This document shows, piece after piece, positions 54,484 to 61,634 of a stretch of 64,000 bases of DNA. The translations under genes and the position numbers were made by a program. The first letter of the stretch is position 1, and each line of letters starts with the position of its first letter. The notes under the pieces are model-generated. The model was not told the DNA's origin. It searched no databases and worked only from the letters and a program-made list of their open reading frames with translations. The stretch is from the NCBI RefSeq assembly GCF_002895005.1, contig NZ_POWF01000002.1:248001-312000 (forward strand), given 5' to 3'. The DNA comes from Hanstruepera neustonica. GTDB lineage: Bacteria; Bacteroidota; Bacteroidia; Flavobacteriales; Flavobacteriaceae.

Positions 54484-55272
54484 ATGCACACAGAAAAAGT
54501 CATAGACTATATTGTAAATTGGCTCAAAGATTATGCTAATAACGCAAAAGTTAACGGATTTGTTATAGGGATATCAGGTGGAATCGATTCAGCTGTTACA
54601 TCAACCCTTTGTGCTAAAACGGGACTACAACTACTATGTGTGGAAATGCCTATTCATCAAGCAAAATCGCAAGTTACCAGAGCCGTGAACCACATTGATT
54701 GGTTGCAATCAAATTTTGATACTGTCAAAAAAGTTGAAGTTAATTTAACGCCTGTTTTTGACAATCTTATTGATGTATTACCAAGTGTTGAGAAAGAAGA
54801 AGATCGTTTTATGTCTTTGGCTAATACACGAGCCAGACTTCGTATGACGACCTTATATTATTTTGCTGCCTTAAACAAACTATTGGTTGCAGGCACTGGC
54901 AATAAAGTGGAAGATTTCGGTGTAGGCTTTTACACAAAATATGGTGATGGCGGTGTTGATTTAAGCCCTATTGCCGACTTGATGAAGTCTGAAGTTTATG
55001 AAATTGGTAAGTTTTTAAACATTAATCAAGAAATTATTGACGCCGCACCTACAGATGGATTGTGGGGAGATGATAGAACGGACGAGGACCAAATAGGCGC
55101 CTCTTACCCAGAGCTTGAGTGGGCCATGCTCATGGACGACCAAGGCAAAACGGTTGATGATTTTACTGGACGCAGTAAAGATGTGTTTAAAATTTATAAG
55201 CGTTTTAATACGGCCAACAAGCACAAAATGATTCCGATACCCATTTGCGAAATTCCAAAGAATTTAAAATAA
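54484..55272 (+). CDS. nadE: Ammonia-dependent NAD+ synthetase
   Basis: NadE converts nicotinic acid adenine dinucleotide to NAD+ with ATP and ammonia. The 262-residue protein has the ATP-pyrophosphatase P-loop GISGGIDSA, the NARxR-type segment LANTRARLRM, GTGNKVEDFGVGFYTKYGDG and a C-terminal region with DGLWGDDRTDE. There is no glutaminase domain, so ammonia is the donor. I start at the ATG at 54484 (MHTEKVIDYIVNW); an upstream GTG at 54442 overlaps promoter-like sequence. Confidence 0.95.
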   Translation: MHTEKVIDYIVNWLKDYANNAKVNGFVIGISGGIDSAVTSTLCAKTGLQLLCVEMPIHQAKSQVTRAVNHIDWLQSNFDTVKKVEVNLTPVFDNLIDVLPSVEKEEDRFMSLANTRARLRMTTLYYFAALNKLLVAGTGNKVEDFGVGFYTKYGDGGVDLSPIADLMKSEVYEIGKFLNINQEIIDAAPTDGLWGDDRTDEDQIGASYPELEWAMLMDDQGKTVDDFTGRSKDVFKIYKRFNTANKHKMIPIPICEIPKNLK

Positions 55273-55367
55273 ATTCTACAAATCGCTACGAATTTCATAT
55301 CTTTACTGTAGTGTATATGCTAATACATCATTGCCTCAACAGTGTTAATGTCTAAAACTTTTAAGTA

Positions 55368-55994
55368 ATGATTAAACTGTTGGTTGCTGATAGCCACCCA
55401 ATTATTAGGAAAGGTCTTGAACTACTTTTCGTCACGTCACCACAAATACAAGTTGTTGGTGGTGTAGAAAATGGTGAGGCCATTTTTGACTTTTTAAAGG
55501 AACATCGTGTAGATATCATTTTAAGTGAAATTGATCTTCCCAAACTCAATGGTATTACAGCATTGAGACGTTTAAAACGAGAATATCCCGAAGTTAAAAC
55601 CATTATGTTTTCTTCACAACCTGAAGAAATTTATGCCATTAATACCATAAAGGCTGGTGCTGAAGGCTATCTCAATAAAACGGCTAATATTATTACGTTG
55701 AAAGAAGCCATCATCAAAGTTTATGAGGGAGGTACTTATTTGAGTAATGATATCGCGCAACAGATGACTATGGGTCGACGGGTTACCAGATCTGGATCCG
55801 TTTATAAAAAGCTTTCAACCAGAGAGATTGAAGTTTTAAAATTGTTGTCTTCCGGAAGAAAAAACAAAGAAGTTGCCAACGAACTCAACATTAATGAGAA
55901 AACCGTAAGTACTTATAAAGCACGATTGATGAAAAAATTGAACGTGAACAATATTGTTGACTTAATTAGTCGTGCAAAACTTCTGGAACTATAA
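55368..55994 (+). CDS. NarL/LuxR-type response regulator with Glu at the phospho-acceptor site
   Basis: A 208-residue response regulator: receiver domain (1-120) and a LuxR-type HTH (LSTREIEVLKLLSSGRKNKEVA, in part). The residue that is normally the phosphorylated Asp reads Glu54 in ILSEIDLP. The acidic pocket keeps Asp8 but has Ser at the next position. The conserved Ser82 and Lys104 remain. Glu often mimics phospho-Asp, so the protein may be constitutively active or controlled otherwise. No histidine kinase lies nearby. Its last 6 bases overlap the convergent dnaG. Confidence 0.88.
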   Translation: MIKLLVADSHPIIRKGLELLFVTSPQIQVVGGVENGEAIFDFLKEHRVDIILSEIDLPKLNGITALRRLKREYPEVKTIMFSSQPEEIYAINTIKAGAEGYLNKTANIITLKEAIIKVYEGGTYLSNDIAQQMTMGRRVTRSGSVYKKLSTREIEVLKLLSSGRKNKEVANELNINEKTVSTYKARLMKKLNVNNIVDLISRAKLLEL

Positions 55995-57947
55995 AACCCT
56001 ATTTAATTTCCGAGATAACAACATTTTAAGGCTGGAATAGTCTTTAACTTCTTCTAGAATATTTTTATTCACTTGATTTTTAGTATCTAATGTTTCTTGT
56101 TTAAATTCGGTGACTTTTTGTTCAATTAAATAACACCGTAAACTCAAAATCGTTTCGCTAACAAGCTGTGAAACAGTATGTTGTTTTTCCTTTGGAAATA
56201 TGTTTTTGCGTTCCCAATTAGACAGCACATAACGTTCATCTTCCATTAAAATAGTTGTAATTTCATTGGCCATTTCAGGAGTAACCGTATTAACAAAACT
56301 TTCAATAGCAAAATCTGGATTTTGATTCAACGTATCAATAATGGTATAGTATAACTCCCTGAAATTTTCATTTGAGAATTGCATCTCATCATCCTGTAAA
56401 TCCAGGTATATCTTTTCAAATACTTTAGCCTCATGTTTAACGGGCTCCAAAACCAACTCATTGTGGTCATTTTCTTTTAAAATCAGATCTTCAAATTCCT
56501 CTTTTTCATTACCATATAACAACAATATTTGAATGATTTTTCGCTCCAATTCATACTGGATATCAACCTTTTTTACAGGCTGTTTATGTTTTATCACTTC
56601 AAATGCCTTTTGTTCTTGCTGATATTGTTTATTGGTATCTTGAAATTGTTTTTTATTTATTTGTGCCAGTGTGCTAAATAAGACTTCTTCACTGATATCC
56701 ATTATTCGGGCACATTCCTGAATGTAAATCTCTTTTTTTATACGATCGGGAATTTTGGATATACTATTGACAATATCACGAACCGTTTCCGCTTTTTTTA
56801 TAGGATCGTTTTTTGATACTTCAAACAATAAAGAAGCTTTAAATTGGATAAAATCTTGAGCATGTTCCGACAGATATAAGGTGATTTCTTCCAATGTATT
56901 GTTTTTAGCAAAACTATCCGGATCATCACCTTCAGGAAAGGTGCATACTTTCACATTCATGCCCTGTTCCAAAATCAAATCAATGCCACGCAAAGATGCT
57001 CGTAATCCAGCTGCATCACCATCAAATAAAACCGTGATGTTTTTGGTCAATCGGTTAATAAGCCTGATCTGTTCTGGCGTTAATGCCGTACCCGAGGATG
57101 ACACCACATTTTTTATTCCCGATTGGTGTAATTGTATGACGTCCGTATACCCTTCAACCAAATAACAATTATCTTCTTTGGCAATACTTTGCTTTGCATG
57201 ATAAATGCCATAAAGTACTTTACTTTTATGATAGATATCGCTTTCGGGGGAGTTTAAGTATTTAGCGGCTTTTTTGTCGTTGGTTAAAATTCGGCCTCCA
57301 AAACCTAAAACCCTTCCGCTCATACTTTGAATAGGAAACATCACGCGTCCTTTAAATCTATCGAAACGCTTCTCCTCCTTAACAATAGTTAATCCCGTTC
57401 TTTCAAGATATTCTAGCTTATAACCTTTTTTAATAGCCTCGTTGGTAAAGGCCTCCCATTCATCAAGCGAATATCCAAGATTAAATTTCTTAATGGTCTC
57501 CTCTGTAAAACCTCTTTCTTTGAAATAGCTTAAGCCAATGGCTTTGCCAGGATCTGTTTTATGAAGGGTTTTCTGAAAATAGGTATTGGCAAACTCGTTT
57601 ACCAAATAGAGGCTTTCTCGCTCATTGGCTTTTTCCTTATCTTCATTGGTTTGTTCGGTTTCTTCAATTTCAATATTGTATTTTTTTGCTAAATACTTTA
57701 TAGCTTCAGGGTAGGTAAAATGCTCGTGCTCCATTAAAAAAGCTACGACATTGCCACCTTTACCACTTGAAAAATCTTTCCAGATTTGCTTAACTGGTGA
57801 CACCATAAAACTTGGTGTACGTTCATCACTAAAAGGACTCAATCCTTTATAATTGCTTCCAGACTTCTTTAATTGAACAAAATCACCAATAACCTCCTCT
57901 ACTCGGGCGGTTTCAAACACTTGGTCTATGGTGGTTTTGGCTATCAA
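55989..57947 (-). CDS. dnaG: DNA primase DnaG without zinc-ligand residues
   Basis: DnaG makes RNA primers at the replication fork. The 652-residue protein keeps the TOPRIM core (VEGYTDVIQLHQSG, DGDAAGLRASLRG) and the C-terminal helicase-binding region. The N-terminal domain has the fold of the zinc-binding domain, but all four ligands (Cys, His, Cys, Cys) are replaced: GLSPFS (Ser37, Ser40) and KDFSSGKGG (Asp58, Ser61). It therefore cannot bind zinc in the usual way. The start is TTG at 57947; I see no in-frame ATG upstream. It overlaps the response regulator gene by 6 bases. Confidence 0.95.
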   Translation of the reverse strand: MIAKTTIDQVFETARVEEVIGDFVQLKKSGSNYKGLSPFSDERTPSFMVSPVKQIWKDFSSGKGGNVVAFLMEHEHFTYPEAIKYLAKKYNIEIEETEQTNEDKEKANERESLYLVNEFANTYFQKTLHKTDPGKAIGLSYFKERGFTEETIKKFNLGYSLDEWEAFTNEAIKKGYKLEYLERTGLTIVKEEKRFDRFKGRVMFPIQSMSGRVLGFGGRILTNDKKAAKYLNSPESDIYHKSKVLYGIYHAKQSIAKEDNCYLVEGYTDVIQLHQSGIKNVVSSSGTALTPEQIRLINRLTKNITVLFDGDAAGLRASLRGIDLILEQGMNVKVCTFPEGDDPDSFAKNNTLEEITLYLSEHAQDFIQFKASLLFEVSKNDPIKKAETVRDIVNSISKIPDRIKKEIYIQECARIMDISEEVLFSTLAQINKKQFQDTNKQYQQEQKAFEVIKHKQPVKKVDIQYELERKIIQILLLYGNEKEEFEDLILKENDHNELVLEPVKHEAKVFEKIYLDLQDDEMQFSNENFRELYYTIIDTLNQNPDFAIESFVNTVTPEMANEITTILMEDERYVLSNWERKNIFPKEKQHTVSQLVSETILSLRCYLIEQKVTEFKQETLDTKNQVNKNILEEVKDYSSLKMLLSRKLNRVL

Positions 57948-58014
57948 TTTCAGTTGAATTCTTGTTACCGTAAAAGTAACATAATCTTCTTGTTTTTAAA
58001 ATTAATAGTTACAT

Positions 58015-58050
58015 GAAAAAAGGCTCCAAGAAAAACTTGCAGCCTTTTTT
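58015..58050 (-). terminator. Terminator of the ECF sigma operon
   Basis: Minus-strand stem AAAAAAGGCT-G-CAAG / CTTG-G-AGCCTTTTTT with one mismatch, 23 bases past the stop of the outer-membrane protein gene. Confidence 0.85.
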
Positions 58051-58072
58051 AACCAATTCAATATAATTAACA

Positions 58073-59152
58073 CTAGTCCATATCAAAACGAATACCTAAT
58101 GATATGTTATTTTGATCAATTGCCTGATCCTTGAATATAGTAGACAAATCATATTTAGCATAAATTCCAACATTTCCCCAAGAAATATAACCACTAACGC
58201 CATAGACAAAATTATTGGTGTTGTAATCCTTGAATTTATCCTTTTGTTTTTGACCATCTTCAGTATATTTCAATTTTTGAAGTGATTGGATTACAAATCC
58301 ACCATAGCCTCCAACACCAACTTTAAATTTTCGATATGTTGAATACCTGAAGTAGTCCTCACGCTCAATCTTTTTAGAAGGTCCAAACTCAAAATGGATT
58401 GGCACCACCAAATTAGTTGTCCTGAATTTGGATTTTTTTAGATTTAAAGGATATTCTTCCAATGTAACCACATCATTGGTTTCCGTGAAATAGAGATTGT
58501 CTTTAATATCCAGTTTATTCCACTGGAATGACAAACCATATTTTATCCGCATGGCATTGGTATTTTTAAATACACGTGTTTTCCATGCCCAACCTAATTC
58601 CACGAAACCAGAACCGCCTATTTTATACGGTGAATCATTTAAGGATTGTCCTTCAATTATGGCATTGTTGAAACCTATGGCAAAAACCAAATCGCTGGTC
58701 GTTCTACGGTCATAAACTCGTGGTTTACGTTTTTTGTGAGGACCTATGTATATACTACCAATATCATATTCGTCCGAATCTTCATTTTTTCCAATCTCGA
58801 GGATATAACCTTCTAGATTGGCTCCCGTATCATAATCCACATGCTCATTGCGTTCTAATAAAGCAATACGGTTATCAATAATTGCCAATCTGTTTTCAAT
58901 GTTTAAGGCATGTTTTTCAGCGAGTTCTTTTTTAAGCTCCGTTGCTTCTTCAAGCGATATTTCGTCATTATCCAATCGTTCATTGATTGCTTCAACTTCG
59001 CGTTTCAAGGCATCTTTTTCACTATTTTGAACATACTCCCGTTGTGCCTTTAGACGTTCAATTTCATCTCCATTATCTGTTTCTTGTGCAGCCATTTTTT
59101 GAACTGCAAATACTAGTGCGATGACTACTAGAAATTTTGTAAAATTTTGCAT
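58073..59152 (-). CDS. Outer-membrane beta-barrel protein with coiled coil
   Basis: A 359-residue protein with a signal peptide (ending near KMAAQE) and a charged coiled-coil segment at about residues 27-105 (EIERLKAQREYVQNSEKD, then EISLEEATELKKELAEKHAL in part). The second half is a likely outer-membrane beta-barrel with alternating strands rich in aromatic residues, ending in ISLGIRFDMD. No enzymatic motif is visible. It is the third gene of the ECF sigma operon and probably its envelope output or signal source. Confidence 0.7.
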   Translation of the reverse strand: MQNFTKFLVVIALVFAVQKMAAQETDNGDEIERLKAQREYVQNSEKDALKREVEAINERLDNDEISLEEATELKKELAEKHALNIENRLAIIDNRIALLERNEHVDYDTGANLEGYILEIGKNEDSDEYDIGSIYIGPHKKRKPRVYDRRTTSDLVFAIGFNNAIIEGQSLNDSPYKIGGSGFVELGWAWKTRVFKNTNAMRIKYGLSFQWNKLDIKDNLYFTETNDVVTLEEYPLNLKKSKFRTTNLVVPIHFEFGPSKKIEREDYFRYSTYRKFKVGVGGYGGFVIQSLQKLKYTEDGQKQKDKFKDYNTNNFVYGVSGYISWGNVGIYAKYDLSTIFKDQAIDQNNISLGIRFDMD

Positions 59153-59178
59153 AACTGTTTGTTTTTTAATTGATAATT

Positions 59179-59961
59179 TTAATTATTACGGTCTGCAACA
59201 GCCGTTTTTACTTTCTTGAAATTTGTTTTTATAGTTTCAAATACTTTATCTCTAAAGGATTGTTCCAAATCGTCCTCAACATCCTGTAATAAACTATTGG
59301 CATCAACCGATCGTTTGACACTCTCTGCATCTATCTGCAATTGCGCCTCACTTAATAACGTTTCGATTTCAGAATCCAAAATTGTCGCGTCAATGATATC
59401 CTGTTGATCATTAATAGCCATGCGCCCTTCTATAGCTTCTTCTTCTAAGCCATTACTTTCAATATCATTTATTGGTTTCTTGTGGTCATTTTTTAAAGCC
59501 GCCACTTTGTTATTTTGATTAATTGTTTGATTACTTTTTACACTAACAGCAGGATCCTGCTGTCTATTAGACGTTGCTGTATGTTGCGAAACAAGTTCTC
59601 CGTTAGATTCTATTGCAGATTTAAAATTCTCAACTCCAACAGCTTTTTGTTGCTCCTGTAAATTTTCATCAGATTCACCAACTGCTATATCAACTGTATT
59701 TTTGGAGTCTAATTCATCTGAATTGACAACATTGGGAGTGTTTTCAATTGGAATTGTGGGATTAAAAAACAATCCATTCATTAAAAACAAAATCCCCACA
59801 ATACTCGCCGCAACACCTAGATACCAAATAATATTGTTGTTCTTTTTATTTTCATGGCTATCCAATCTATTTGAAAGGCTCTCCCATGATTTTGAAGATG
59901 GTGTGATGGTACGCTTCTCCAATGTTTCTTTTATGTTGTTTTCCAACTTAATTGGTGCCAT
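59179..59961 (-). CDS. Single-pass membrane protein, probable anti-sigma factor
   Basis: A 260-residue protein with a soluble N-terminal part of about 43 residues (NIKETLEKRTITPSSKSWESL, in part), one transmembrane helix (about 44-66, IIWYLGVAASIVGILFLMNG) and a long acidic periplasmic region rich in Glu, Asp, Asn and Gln. The topology, with a short cytoplasmic domain next to an ECF sigma gene, fits an anti-sigma factor. The sequence has no clear zinc (ZAS) motif, so this is inferred from context. Its start overlaps the sigma gene's end by 14 bases. Confidence 0.6.
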   Translation of the reverse strand: MAPIKLENNIKETLEKRTITPSSKSWESLSNRLDSHENKKNNNIIWYLGVAASIVGILFLMNGLFFNPTIPIENTPNVVNSDELDSKNTVDIAVGESDENLQEQQKAVGVENFKSAIESNGELVSQHTATSNRQQDPAVSVKSNQTINQNNKVAALKNDHKKPINDIESNGLEEEAIEGRMAINDQQDIIDATILDSEIETLLSEAQLQIDAESVKRSVDANSLLQDVEDDLEQSFRDKVFETIKTNFKKVKTAVADRNN

Positions 59962-60523
59962 AATTTTGATTGTTTAATTCTTTAACTTGTTGTTGTAGGA
60001 TTTGTCGTGCCTTAAACAACTGTGATTTTGAAGTTCCTTCGGAAATATCCAGTAGATCAGCGATTTCATGATGTTTATACCCTTCTACGGCATACATCAC
60101 AAATACCATTCTATAACCTGAAGGCAAATTGTCTATGAGTTGTTGAATTGCCGCTACTTCAAGATTACTTTGAATGTTGTTTTCATAACTATTTTGGGTG
60201 GCCATATCTTCTTCAAAAAACTCAACATTTTTTTGACTTCTTAAAAATGAGATAGACTCTCTGACCATAATTTTTCGTAACCAACCTTCAAAACTCCCTT
60301 TATCTTCAAACTTTTTGAGATTTATAAACGCTTTGTAAAATCCGTTGAGCATAGCCTCTTCAGCATGTTGCACATCACTGATGTAATAGCGGCAAACGCT
60401 CAACATTTTGGGAGCATGGATATTGTAAAGTCTGTTTTGGGCTTCGCGATTGCCTTTGGCAGCTTTATTGATTAGCTCGTTATTATTTTTATAGAGTTGA
60501 ATAACCTTCAAAATAGCTTTCAT
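59948..60523 (-). CDS. ECF-type RNA polymerase sigma factor
   Basis: A 191-residue extracytoplasmic-function sigma factor with region 2 (NRLYNIHAPKMLSVCRYY, then the AEEAMLNGFYKAFINL segment that binds the -10 box) and region 4 (YKHHEIADLLDISEGTSKSQ, with HTH) that binds the -35 box. It heads an operon with the membrane protein and the outer-membrane barrel gene. A GCAACC-N16-CGTC site upstream suggests that it controls its own operon, as such factors often do. Confidence 0.93.
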   Translation of the reverse strand: MKAILKVIQLYKNNNELINKAAKGNREAQNRLYNIHAPKMLSVCRYYISDVQHAEEAMLNGFYKAFINLKKFEDKGSFEGWLRKIMVRESISFLRSQKNVEFFEEDMATQNSYENNIQSNLEVAAIQQLIDNLPSGYRMVFVMYAVEGYKHHEIADLLDISEGTSKSQLFKARQILQQQVKELNNQNYGTN

Positions 60524-60542
60524 TGAAACTTCTATTTATAAA

Positions 60543-60568
60543 GACGCAATTATGATGCAAATGGTTGC
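60543..60568 (-). promoter_or_regulatory. ECF-type promoter of the sigma operon
   Basis: On the minus strand GCAACC (60568-60563), 16 bases, CGTC (60546-60543) fits the general ECF pattern of an AAC-containing -35 and a CGT-containing -10 element. It lies 20 bases before the sigma-factor ATG. Confidence 0.55.
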
Positions 60569-60585
60569 CTGACTATGAAAAAAAA

Positions 60586-61563
60586 TTATTTTTTACGTTC
60601 GATCACGTAATTGACCATTAATTCTAAAGATGACCTGTAAGTAGATTCTGGGTAGGTCTTGAGTATATTTAATGCTTCAGCCTGAAACGCTTTCATCTTG
60701 TTGATGGCATACTCTAGTCCATTATTTTGCTTAACAAATGCAATAACTTCCTTGACCCTTTTTTTATCTTTATTATGATTTTTGATTGAATTTATAAGCC
60801 AGCTTTTATCTTTTTTTGGCACATTATTCAAAACATAAATTAAAGGCAATGTCATTTTCTGCTCCTTAATATCAATCCCTGTAGGCTTTCCAATCTTTTC
60901 CTCACCGTAATCAAATAGGTCATCCTTAATCTGAAAGGCCATCCCTATGAGCTCACCAAAGCACCTCATTTTTTCAATATCCTGCGAATCTGGTTTCACA
61001 GAAGCCGCACCCAGACTACAGCAAGCAGCAATTAAGGTAGCCGTTTTTTGACGAATAATTTCGTAATAGACTTCTTCAGTAATGTCTAGCTTTCTGGCTT
61101 TTTCTATTTGTAGCAACTCGCCTTCGCTCATTTCCCGAACTGCGATGGAAATAATCTTCAATAAGTCAAAATCATTATTGTCGATTGAGAGCAATAGTCC
61201 TTTTGATAGTAAATAGTCCCCAACCAAAACGGCAATCTTATTCTTCCATAAGGCATTAATGGAAAAAAATCCACGACGTCTGTTACTATCGTCAACCACA
61301 TCGTCATGAACTAATGTAGCAGTGTGAATAAGCTCTATAACCGATGCGCCTCGATATGTGCGCTCGCTAATTTCACCATTAGCAACCATTTTGGCCACCA
61401 AAAAAACAAACATGGGTCGCATTTGTTTGCCTTTTCTATTGACTATGTAATGCGTAATTCGATTGAGTAAGGCAACTTTTGAAGACATTGACAGTTGAAA
61501 TTTCTGCTCGAAGAGCTCCATCTCAAATGCAACTGGTTGCTTTATTTGTTCTACAATTTTCAA
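60586..61563 (-). CDS. Polyprenyl diphosphate synthase
   Basis: The enzyme extends isoprenoid chains used for quinones or wall lipids, and fits the octaprenyl/solanesyl class. The 325-residue protein has the two Asp-rich motifs: DDVVDDSNRRRG in the first (FARM) and KDDLFDYGE in the second (SARM), plus GKQMRPMFVFL near the N-terminus. The start codon is TTG at 61563 (KIVEQIKQ follows, as in family members); no in-frame ATG lies nearby. It is separated by 62 bases from the ECF operon. Confidence 0.93.
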   Translation of the reverse strand: MKIVEQIKQPVAFEMELFEQKFQLSMSSKVALLNRITHYIVNRKGKQMRPMFVFLVAKMVANGEISERTYRGASVIELIHTATLVHDDVVDDSNRRRGFFSINALWKNKIAVLVGDYLLSKGLLLSIDNNDFDLLKIISIAVREMSEGELLQIEKARKLDITEEVYYEIIRQKTATLIAACCSLGAASVKPDSQDIEKMRCFGELIGMAFQIKDDLFDYGEEKIGKPTGIDIKEQKMTLPLIYVLNNVPKKDKSWLINSIKNHNKDKKRVKEVIAFVKQNNGLEYAINKMKAFQAEALNILKTYPESTYRSSLELMVNYVIERKK

Positions 61564-61634
61564 AAAAAATGAAAGACTATAATTGGTTTAACAAACCTAC
61601 TAAAAAAGCTTATTAAATGCTATATTATTATAAA

